A stretch of DNA of 64,000 bases, from positions 641,988 through 705,987 of the forward strand of contig NC_034422.1 in the NCBI RefSeq assembly GCF_002078875.1, in the 5' to 3' direction. The position numbers and the translations under genes were made by a program. The notes under the pieces were generated by a model. It was not told the origin of the DNA, did not search any database, and saw nothing but the letters and a program-made list of their open reading frames with translations. Positions 47,301-59,300 of the stretch are shown one piece after another. This DNA is from Numida meleagris (Eukaryota; Chordata; Aves; Galliformes; Numididae). Numbering within the stretch: the stretch's first letter is position 1; every line of letters begins with the position of its first letter.

Positions 47301-50300
47301 AATCAGTTCAGCCAGCCTCTGCAAGCGAACACGGCACTTACCAAACAGAGAGTGTAGCAGCAGTGGTGAGAGTCATGATGTAAGAACCTGTGCAATGTAG
47401 GGTGGAAATGGGCGTATTCAATATTATAGGGGGAAGAAGGCGGCGACCACAAGCCGAAAATACCGACAGCGTTCGTTTCTCACAGGCTACACAGACGATC
47501 TCACTAAAAAAGAAAGTCCAAAATAAACTTTTACATTTTGATAAATCAGAGCAGCATAAAACCACACTGCTTTCTTGGGTTACCATACCTTTCAGGGAAC
47601 TAGTTTTAACAAAATCCTAGGTACCAAAAGGAAAGGCCAAAAGTGGTCAGGTTATCTATTTTAGGTAGATTCCACATCTCCTTCATTTTATTTTAACCAT
47701 GGCGATCGAAGGTGACAGGCAAATGAAGGCTCACGGATAGAGGTACTATCTTTTATTAGACTTAGTGGCAGAGTTGGAAATACCAGTACAACTCTGGGAT
47801 ATACACAAGGTCTTCTTCAGGCCTGAACTTGTATTTAACTTTGAAATCTGCTGCTTTTTTTTTTTTCAGACCTCAATAAAGGGTATTGTGTCTGCAAGCT
47901 TATTTAATTTTTTCTACTACGTATGACAGTGTCATAGAAGATATTGCTACTAACTACAAATATTAGTAACTTCAGGGTCCCATCAGAAAAATAAGCATAA
48001 AGCTTGAGTTAAGAAAAATTGAAGTATTTCAAAAAATTGACAGAAATGCTGAATATCCCATAGCTCATCCTTCAGAGCAGTACGTTACATTTAAGCTCTG
48101 AGGTTAGGACTAGACATAGTCAAGAAAAATAATCAGAAAAAAAAGAAAAAAGGGAGATATTTCTACATCACGTAGCATTTTGTCTCAAGTCTTTCATTCC
48201 TCAGTTGCTTAAATGCTAACTACTTTACCACGATGTGTTCAACATTAATGAAGAAAGTTAAAGGAGAAGTGCAAATACACAAGAAAATATTTCTAATCAG
48301 CTAATGAGAGTTCATGATGCTTCAATGCTCTATAAATGGAGCTAATATTTGGAGAGAAATTGGCCTCAATACTGAAAGCAATAGGTATTTTTGTCCACAA
48401 AACATTTATTGTGAAACACTGTGCAAAGACTGCAATGGCAGGGGCTGAGGGAAAGGAGGAGGTGAGGATGGTAAATGCAGGAAACAGCAGTAGTCGACAA
48501 AATCCCCACCAAAACCTCCACAGGATAAGAGATGAAGAGCATCAACGTATAAGAGCAGGTTAGGTGGAAGAGGAATAGGACAACCTGAGTCAAGCAAAAA
48601 CAGTCACATAAATCCCTAACAGAAGTGATGCAGTTAATCAAAATTTCTAAATTAGTGGATAAAAATTCTTTACGAGCCTCCACCTATAGAAATGTATTTT
48701 ATATATAATTCACTTCTTCCCAAGTGTACTTTTATATCTCTAAAACATTTTCTGGCCTTCAGGACTATTTCTCTCCTTCAGGCTCTCACTTCCTCAGAAA
48801 CACGCTCTCTTACCAGCTTCCTGCTGCTGTGAGAATTCGACTGGTGAGGACTGTTTCCCATTCCTTTCCTTCTCGATTACACTTCAACCTGCTCAGCTTG
48901 GAACCTCCCACTGTGGTCATTTCATTCTCCACTTCAAGGTACATTGATGGATCTGAACTTACCTGAAAAAGGAAAAATAAAATACTTCTTGGAAGAGAAA
49001 ACCAGCTCCTCAAAGAAAGCAACAAATTACGTTAGACTCAACACCAAAGTTAAGAAACTATTGAATTATGGCATTCTGTTTAAAATCACTTCAAAATACA
49101 TCACTGTACTTCAAAAGAAGCAGACCTCTGAAAATCAGCCTCGGCTACAACACAAATAACCTCTTTGTATTCTGAGCACTACGAATGAAGAAAGGCGTGC
49201 TAGTCTGTGCTTCCTACTTAAGGGCATCAGGTCACTTCCACATGTGCCAGGTCTCCCTGAGTTCCTGGGATTAGCACCAGACTGCCACAGCCTAAGCATG
49301 CAGAAAGACCGCTTCATAAATACGATTTGTCAGTCTCTTCAAATGTGGAGCACCTCCAGAGATGTCTCAGAAAATCCTTAGTCTTCTTTTCAGCAATGTA
49401 CTGACAACACAACCGTAGTAACACACCAGTTACTCTATTTGGAGACTTATCATTATGACATATTTTAATTAGCCAGGAGGGACCGATGAACCAGAGGCAT
49501 TTCTCATTGCAGTTTAGCTAGTTCAGAAGTGGCTATTCTTGATCGATTTGATGTTATCTTTCCCTATAGTCGTTTCCTTGCAGGCTGAAGTATACATTCT
49601 TTTTGAACACAAAGATGCTCATTCATCAAAAGATCCTGAATATCTTCAGAAAACTTTTGCAAAAAAAAAAAAAAAAACATTTTTTTTTAATAATAAGCCT
49701 TTTTTTCCCTTAAGGACAACTTACTTGCAAAGTGAACGATTTCTGTGGGATTGGGGTTGGCAGTTTAAGTGCTAATGCTGGTGCAGAGATGCAAGCAGCA
49801 TCTTTTTCAGAAGCCAGTGCAGCTGGGGACTGGAAAAAAATTGCAAAGTGGTTACATATTTCCATTAAAAAAGGTTAAAAACAAAGATACTCTATAACAC
49901 AGACAGATTTGAAAAACTTTTTTTAAAGATCTCACGTAACACTCATTGAAGATGTTTCTTCTTTTTCACATTAGTTATATAAATGTATTTGCAATATAGC
50001 CTCTAAGACTTAAGCGAAAACTAAATTTAAAATTTAGCTGGAACTAATTAATGGAAGTTCTGGTGTGTTTCACAGAAGAGCTAAGCTCTGAAAATTTAAA
50101 CTAGAAGGATACGTATTTCCTAAAGTGATGGAAACTCCAATGTAACTTACTGCTTCACAATTCCTAGGGAGGTCATAACCATTTAAGTTACATCCACATC
50201 AAACTCTTGTGCTCGGGCCTCTCCCCACGGAAGAATACCAAGAATTAACAGAGTTTCCTTTGATTGCATACAGTTATGTGGCAGACTATCAGTACTTAGC

Positions 50301-53300
50301 ACACTGGTTCCATTCAGTGAGTATCTGCTTACCCTTGTAAAGGATACGTGTCTGCTAAATCATATGAACCTGCTACTGATCTTAAATCTGAACAGGGTTC
50401 AGAGCAAGGAAAAGGGACAGCTAAAAATTCCGAGGAACCCTCTGTTAGTGGTATTTACTCAACTCAATGGAACAAGTGATTTATTTTATTAAATGAACAT
50501 TGGAAGTCACAATGAATCTCAGTTATTTCACCTGAACAGTTAAAGTTACTGGTACAAGTCTGGAGTCTTTTCGAGGTCTTCCTTTTTTCTTCTTTTCTAC
50601 TGTTTCTCCCTCGAGTTCCAGCTTTCGCTTGGGTGCGCTGAGCGGTTTAGCAGCTGGAATCTTCTCTTCACTGTCACTGCTACTCTCCAGAATATCCTTG
50701 GGCTTATTGTCTTTAATTAAATTCTGATCCTTCAGTCTGAGGAAGTAAACGCATTTCATATAAGTCTGTTCCAAAAGCTGTATTTTATTTTAGCATTAAA
50801 TTCCAACTACAATCAGTCCTCTTCCCTGAGTTGATACAAATAATCCAGCACTCTAAAGTGTAAGTGTTTCTCATCTTTTACCCTCCAATGGACATGACAC
50901 TTTCTGCTTACTTAAGCAGGACTCGCTTGTCATTATGCTGCCTATCCCCAAAACTGTCTCATTCAGTTCTGAATAACGTAAGCTGCATATCTACAAACCA
51001 CATAAGTGACTGCAGTGCTCCATTCTCTCTTTGAGGAACACAACAAAAGCGAAGGAGAGAGGTACAAATCCCCATGAACTCATTAAACATTGTACCCTAG
51101 AAAAGATCCTTTAGTCATTCTCTTCTCATTCCTCCCAATGGCCAGTATTAACTCACAACATTTTATCACTTATTCCACAATCACTTCTTAGGAATACCTT
51201 GCATAATCCAAGCTTTTTTTCTTTGGCATCTGAACTCTGCCAAACAACTTCCTTTTATCCATAATTTTACTAACACACTGGAAACAAGTATGAGAGTAAT
51301 CTAATTCATTTCTTCAAACATATGGCTAAACACTGACTAAAAATGTTGAGATATTTAGTCAAAACACATTTTATCAGCAGTAAGTTGGAGAACTACACGC
51401 TTTCTCTCAAGACAGCTATTTTTTTCCTCATTTGTTTTGGTGAAGCAGAAATACTTGCACCATAACACATGATGACACAAGCTTCTTTTTTTTTTTTTTT
51501 TTTTAAATAAAGATCATGTGGAACCAGAGTAAAAAAAGCCCTTAACATCAAAGAGTCTTCTCCGCATGCCTTCAAGGCGTGATAGGTCCTGTGCAGAGGC
51601 ATTTTGTCATGTATCTCAAAGTAAATCTCACTCTTGCACATGGACACGGGCTGGCTATTTTTGTCTTCTAAGGAGCACAGATACATATAACCACACAGGA
51701 AGACATGAACATAGAGCCTCTTGTAACAGAAGGCTTAACACTGAGTATTTTTAAGAGTCTACTTCATGTTGTATGCCAGAGGCATAAATGTACAATTGGG
51801 TTAATGGTAGCAAAGAATTTACCGTTTCCAACTCTCTCCTTTATTTCAGTTTTGGAAGAGACCCAAGAATTTCCACAGCATCAGCACCATAGTCAATCAG
51901 CTTTTAAACTCTACATTACTGTCCTTCTTTGTCCTTTTGGCTTTTTGTTACTCACCTGTCCACAACAGTCTGATTTGTATTTGTTACGACAGCAGTCCCT
52001 GAGGTGGCTTTGGATCGTTCCGTAAATCTAGAATCAAATGCTTTCATAGGTTCAATCTTGGATGGAGTTGTCAGCACAGAGGAAGACGATGCAGGAGGAG
52101 CAGTTGAAACAGAGGTAGCATTTACACTGTCAATAAAAGGGACGTGAGAATGAGGATTGAAAGAAACTTAGTATTTGTAACCTACATTGCTCATAACAAC
52201 CAGCAAGCACTCGTTACCTTGGCTAGAAAAAATATTCAAAACTTTTCACTTGTATGTATGTGAACTATAATACGCTTTTTCACCTTTCATGTGTCAACAA
52301 TTCTAAGCTTTGTCTACTCTCAGAAACTGTTTGCAATGCACCTCTGAGCTAAGACCTCGCTGCTTAATCTAGGTGTATCTAGATTGAGAGACCTTAACTC
52401 ATTCTAGCTCATTCTTTAAGAATCTTTAATTTGGGAACTAAACTTTTAGCTGGTTCTTACATTCCTAAATGGAAAAGTTTGCTATTTTAAATAACGACTG
52501 GGATTTCTGGTTTTACCCATTCTTCAGGTTATCAAACACTTTCCTTTACAGGATTATATTCCACTGTGTATCTATCAAAGAATTTGCACTGAAACATTTC
52601 ACACCAGGTTTTAATTTTGTTGTTGAAGAATCCAAACAATTTATTATGCCTTTTCTAAGCATGACCAAGACAGAGGAATGTGTTTTCCCCACACTAAAGC
52701 ATTCCAGGGATCTGTTATTTGGATAGCTGTTTACTTTAGAGATTTTTCAATCCATTCAGGAGAACAAAGGGCTCTAAGATAACTGATGTTTGCACTAAAG
52801 AGCAGTTAGAAGCCCAGTTTCTAAAGAAAAGGAGACTTAATAATTGTCCATCAGTCATTCCTCACAGCCTACTCACTCACTCTTTAATTTATGGCCAACT
52901 TCAACTAAATTTAATGGTGTAGTAGAGGTTTCAGTAACATCATGCTCCCACAAATGCCTTAAAAATATACTGGGGGCAGAGGGGAAGATCAGCATTACCA
53001 CTGAGGAAAAAGCAAGTAAAGGTTATTTGTTCCATAATTAATTAGAAAGACATACTGGCAAATCAGCATATGTGTGCTGACAAAGCCAGTCGCTATGCTC
53101 TCTCTCATCTGCAAGGGGTTGTTATGTAGGGAAGAAATATTACTGGGCTTGAGGAGAGGAGAGCTAGGGGACACAAGACAGAACTCAGTGGAAATCAGAC
53201 TTCATTGCCTTCATTGCTGGAAAGAAAACTAATTTACTAATAACAATCCGGTGTTCTATAAGCAAGCCACTTTGTTAGAGCATTAGCACACAGTCAACTG

Positions 53301-56300
53301 TATATTATTGCACTGAATTCATTTTCAGAACTATGCATATGAATTTATTCATTACTGATTCATCACTATGTAAGTAACCAAATACTAATAAAATCTTGAT
53401 TCTTAAAGTTTTAGTGTAAGGAAATCATTGTGATGATTGATTGATGACAGAATCACGAAAAGAATTAAAACAAAACCATATAAATGAAAAACAAAACTTC
53501 CACAATTACTGACCCATCTTTATTGGCTGCATCATCTGTTGGTTTTATACTGGCTGCTGTTGGCTCTACAGAAGGCTTTGAAGTGTTAAGGGAATTTGCT
53601 GCATTAGAATCTAATGACAAGAGCTGCTGGTTGTTTTGAGAAGACATTATTGAGCCAGCCAGTGTGCCAGATATTGGGATGCTGTTGAAAAATGCTGTAG
53701 AAAAATCCCTAGACAAAAGACAAACAACAAATAAACTTCTTCAAAATGCTTCGAAAATAATGGAAAGAAAATCATTTTAATGAAAAGTCATCCCATTTCT
53801 CCCTCTGCCGTATGCAGAGATATTGTCATTAAACACTTTGTCTATATCCACAAAAGCATACGTATAAATGAACACAGTCTAAATAAACCACCAATAACTA
53901 ACTTCCCAGAGCCCTTTTTCATATACAAATGAATATAAAGCCAGCATTAACGCAGATATGAACCTGCAATACTTTAGTAATGTTCACGCATCTACAGGGG
54001 CAGTTAATGAGAGTTAACCTCATCTATTAAGGAAATATTACAGCTACAGTGGTTTTAGAAACTACTTCCAAATGTACCCAGTGTCCAGCTGAGCTATGCA
54101 GAGAGGCGTGATCCTTCTCCGGCCATCTGCTGTTCGTGTTTCAACTTGCTTTTTTAAGAGATTCTGTTGGGAAATATATTTAGTCATTATTTCTGGTAAA
54201 TACTTAATCATTGTTTCTGATAAATAGGATGCTACTGCACAGGTGACGGTTCAATCTACAAGTATATTTTTGCAACATCTATTTTTTTTAAAGTAGGATT
54301 TTTATTATTATTATTAAGTTCATATGTTACAAAATACAATGGATTCTCGTCCCGATTATTGCTTTTAGGCTATAACTCAGCACAAATTACTTTTCACTTT
54401 TAATTCAGGCACAGCCATTTTCAATTCCAGATCTATTCAACATGAATAAGGTTGCAGAAACTTCTTTTACCATAAACATTTTGCTATTTACTGACTTTGT
54501 ACTTGATGCTATAAATTCACTACCCAAGAGCACCTACCTTTCTAATGTCCTCTAAACTCTCTCCATTAACCATGCTTGCCACTTTGGGAGCCGCGGTTGC
54601 AGCCCCAGATGCTTCCCTTATCGATGCGTTCTTCTGCTCTGCCTGCTGCTGCTGCTGCCTCTGTTGATACTTGAGCATCTCTGGATTCTCAATGATGGTC
54701 GTAGACAATTGAGCTTCAGTCATTATAGCGAGGCTTTTACCATACGTGGACTGATGAATGTTGCTCTGCGAGTGTCAGAAGCGTACCACACAAAGAGTGA
54801 CTACAACTGCCAACATGACATCACTAGCTATGATGCAAAGGAACCACATAAATCTAACGGAAAGAAGATTCAATACGTGTTCTCTACCTTTTATAAACTA
54901 AACATTTTTTTCCTTTCTTTACATTTTGAGCTAATAATAAATCAGTACATTAATTAGAATTCAAAGCCTTAGTTGCTAATAGCAATAAGAGTTAAAAACA
55001 GCCAATGGCAAATCAGTTTAAAAAGGTTTGCATATAAGCAAGTCAAAGAGTAATTTTAAAGTGTTTTGAAGCACCCACTCCTTGTTTCCTTGGTCAGATA
55101 ATTACTTGAAACATATAGTGATGTGCAAGTAAGCGGATGTTTTCCAACTACACTTTCTTTCCAGAGTAGAAGCTAACACCATAAATTCATTTATTTGTAA
55201 TGTTTTTAAAGTAAACAAACATTTTTCTACAATATAAAAATCAGTGACTACATACTTCTATAAATATTGCAGTATTTTAATTGAATCCATACACCTCTTA
55301 TATATGATCACAGGTTCTCAGAAGTGTTTACTGCACCTTTTCCTCCTCACTGAGTGGATCTCCAAGTTCATCCTGGGAAAAGTCTAAAAACGCCACAGAT
55401 CCATCCATGGAACACACCAAGATACCGAGTCCATTGAGGGTCCTGAAGGAAATAAAGATTCATCTTTGTTTTTTTCTTTTTTGTTGATATGAAGGGGCCA
55501 TACAGTAAATTTCAGAATAAAAAAAAAAACATTTAGCCCAAGGCATATTATCACAGGAAACACTGATGAAACTAGAGAAATGGGACAGCGAGGAGAAAAG
55601 GTGATGGACAGCACGGGTCTGTGCGCTCATCCCTGAAAGAAGGCAAATCAGAGACTGAACACGGGAAGGTGGCTTTAGAACAGTTCCAAATGAACTTCCA
55701 GTTCATTTGTCTACCTAAAGCTGACAATAACATTCTGGCTTTTGTAAGAAATCAACTTACCAGGAGATATCCATGATAGACTTGTCGAATAGCTCATGTA
55801 TGACAACTAAAGGTCGTTTCAGACACGTGAGCTTAAAATAGAAAAAACAACGCTCAGAAATTTAGAAGTTCTATGCTACCACAAATATCACCACATTAAT
55901 ACTTTCCCATAGTCTAATAATCGTCTCCAAACAAGACTAGGCCAAGAGACAGCTGCATCCTTGACAGTGTGATATCTGAAGGGCCAGGTTAGCTATCTCC
56001 TTACTAGCACAGAAAGCTCTGGAGAAGAAAGGTTGACATTCAATCTTCCCGTACTTTCTGAAGCACAAAATGTCTTAACCAACTTAGTCCTTCTATTGCA
56101 GTCATAGAACTTCCTACCACTCAAAAAGTAATTCCACACATGCTAAGACGGCTTCTATTCTAAGCTTTATTGAGATAAGGATGTTGCAAACTGCCAGCAC
56201 AAGAGGAAGACAGATTAGGTTTCATGTCTTCACCCAGACCACCTGCCCAAGTAAGTGATGCCTGCCAATAGCAAAGACAAATTCACTCACAATTATCCAT

Positions 56301-59300
56301 AAGGAGGATTTTTCTACACTTACAGATCAGCTTAGAAAGAATTGAACATGAACATTCCAGTAGGCTGCTCTAAATCAGAGATTCCCATCTCCTTAATGTT
56401 AAGCCGGAGAAGACAAACTGATCTAGAAAGCTTCATGCTCGATGGTACACAGATGTAGTGTGTCGTCTTCAGCGGCTCCTTTTATGTTTCCCTCCTAGGT
56501 CTCTGTTGTATACATTCCTACAGGTCCTCATGGTAATGACTGCCTATAACTGCATCTCTACAATACCTAGTGAAATGTTAACAGACACCCTACATGAAAT
56601 CATAGTATAAATATAGAATAAAATATACCAATAGTGACGCTCGGATATGGGTATGTGCTGGTAGCAAGGCCAGAAAGAGATTTAGTGTTATGCATTTAAC
56701 GACTGATGAATAGATACCATGCTGGAATCTATAAATAGTAGACTGCAGCTAGCAATTGCTGTGTTCTGGCCCACATTCTCAACATAAAGCCTTACAATCA
56801 GTTAAACTCTACTCTTTGCAGTTGCCAAACAATTTGCGCATTTGTAGATGTGAGAATAGTCACTCCTCTCTGTCAGAATAACAATTTCAGTTTAGATTTT
56901 TGAAGTAAAAGTCAAACTAGAAGTTGAAAACTTGAAAGTATGTTTAAGAAGCTCATTCACTTTCACATTAATTTTCACAGCAAAGGCAGAAGCCAGGGAT
57001 CGAAGCCAGAACAGAGCACAAAGATGACACATATATGCTCAGAAACAGCTGTGCTGTGCCTGCTAAACTCTCCTCGTACCTATAAAAAGCATGACTATCA
57101 AAACTAGACTCTGTAAGTGATTAAAGAAATAGGTGGGCTAAATATGGAGTGATAGTACAGTCTTTTTCGTTAGGACTCACATGGGGATCAAGTAAAGACA
57201 TGGGAAGGAAAGAGGGCTGAATTATGTTTATTAGCTGAAGTAACAAATTATTTCCCTTAACTTCCTCCCTTTTACCACCACAACATACTCTGTCATTGGC
57301 TTCTAGTTGTTCTTGGCTCCAGAATACTGAATTCCTGAAATAAATTATTACCAATCCACTTCCTTTCTCCCATTTAATCCTCTCAGAACTGAGAATAAAA
57401 GATCTGAATGTGAATCTAAGATAAAGACCTAATGCTGTACACACGACCTTTGTGCTAAGCCTTCAAGCTATCCAAATGATCAAGTTAGTCAAAGAAGGCA
57501 AACACGCTTACCCAGACAGAAAGAGATCGATCCTTACTGCCAACAGCACAGCAGCAGTAGGGACAACTTGATTTGGTAGAGCTCCCATTCTTCTGTTTCT
57601 TCTTGAAAATTTTTGGATTGAATTTCTGAACAAGCGAGAAGCCACAAACTTTATTACAGTAATCATATTTTAGTAGATCTGCTTTAAAAACCAAGCTTTC
57701 CAGTTAAGAGTGGAAAAGAAAAACATCTCATGGAATGAAGTTCCTAGCCAGGCTCTGCCAGAGCACTGAAAGAGCCCCCATGCTTACTTACAGGACTGTC
57801 TGAACACCTTACCAGGAATGCCAAAGAACATTAGTTTTACTAGTGATCGGAAGCCCAACAGAAATCTAAGTCACTGAACAGCTAACAAAGCTGGCCTCTG
57901 GCATTGCTAACCTGCTCCTTATTTCCCCCTTCTTTTCTTGTTCACCTGCATCCAGCTCTCATATCACAAGAGCAGGCCAATTGTTTCCAGTATTAAAGTT
58001 GAAATGTATTAAACACCACCACGTTTTACTTTACATGCTTTACTAACCTCGCCCCCTGTCGCCCTCTCTCATCCCACTGGTGCATACAATTACCAAAGAG
58101 CACATCTCAGAAGTTTTACTTCAGGAATAAAATATTGTCATTCACTCACCACTACCGTAACTGCCTTCCGATGCCCTACAAAATCCATGTTGGTTTTCCA
58201 TCCATCTCTCTCGATGATCTGAGCAGTAGGTCCAGAATTATTCATGGCGTGAGCAGAAACAAGATAGTGACCATCAGGTGACCAGCTAAGACGCAACACA
58301 TGTGTTGTCCCTCCACACTGAGGAAATAAGTCCAAAAAAACACACAAGAGCTTGATGTATATATATATATATATTTTGCCATATATATATATATATATTT
58401 TAAATACAAACTATTTAAATTTTAGATTTAGGAAATAGGACCACAAAGTCTTTTGTGTCCATAAAAGACAGACAATACATACACTTCTCCGCACTTCAGC
58501 CATGTTTATACAGCTGATGTAGCAAAACCTATGAAGCTCTAACAAGAGGAGGAAAAAGGTATCCAGGGAATTAGTTTTAAAGGAAACAAAACACAAGCAG
58601 CACACTCAGTAACGATCACAGCTCTAGCTAGTCACAGGGCTGCAGCGTACCATCTGCTAACAATGAGACTTCAGCTTGCCACACACCACATGTATTCAGA
58701 CATTTACAGTCTCTTAGTAGGAGAAACTGCACTATGACACTGCCACGTCACTGTGCAACATGCTCCACACACTAAGCATCAGTTTCTCCCCAAAAGTTTG
58801 ACCTCCTGATCGAAGTCATCAGATAAGAAGAGCCCTAGGCTGCCAGACCAAAGATCTCTCCCGTAAGTTTCTGATAATGGGCAACAGAAGATGTACAGGG
58901 AAGAATGCGAAAGCAATGCAATCAGTGTGTCAGTTCTTCCCTGAAATAACCTCGTTTCCAGGCATCAACTTGTTTCCACAACCATATATATCTTTGGCAC
59001 CAACGATGTTCAGTGGCAATAAGAGTCTCAATTTAATGACATGTCGCATGAGAAAGTTTCCCTCCACGTTCTCTTTTGAATCTACCACTGGATACTTTAA
59101 CAGCGCTAAATCAAATGACACTAGCTAATAGCTAATGCTTCTTCAGAACCAGAGTTATCCTAACAATTTTCACTCACTCCGCAGGAATTCACTTTGAATG
59201 GTCACACATTTTCAAGTACCTCATCAAAGGGTTTTGTGATGCTAGTTTCCAGCTGCCAGTCCATCGTCCGCCACACTTTCAAGCTGCGATCATCAGCCTG

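Larger units (their letters stand above)
41326..49724. other. HIRA introns 24 to 17
   Basis: Introns: 41326-41901, 41991-43067, 43232-44454, 44578-45500, 45607-46560, 46620-47341, 47504-48813, 48963-49724. They hold a possible old repeat at about 47.74-47.83 kb and the A17/T9 tract at 49661-49688. No RNA gene or further coding signal was recognised. Confidence 0.85.
49830..58149. other. HIRA introns 16 to 8
   Basis: Introns: 49830-50531, 50737-51955, 52127-53513, 53709-54077, 54164-54537, 54766-55336, 55443-55760, 55832-57511, 57626-58149. The only features seen are a T19 run at 51486-51504 and a short (TTA)n at about 54301-54315. Confidence 0.85.

Noticed and set aside
53450..53470. AGAATCACGAAA resembling an inverted CR1 end
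   Set aside because: The conserved CR1 block that should follow (ggttgga...tccaacc) is absent.
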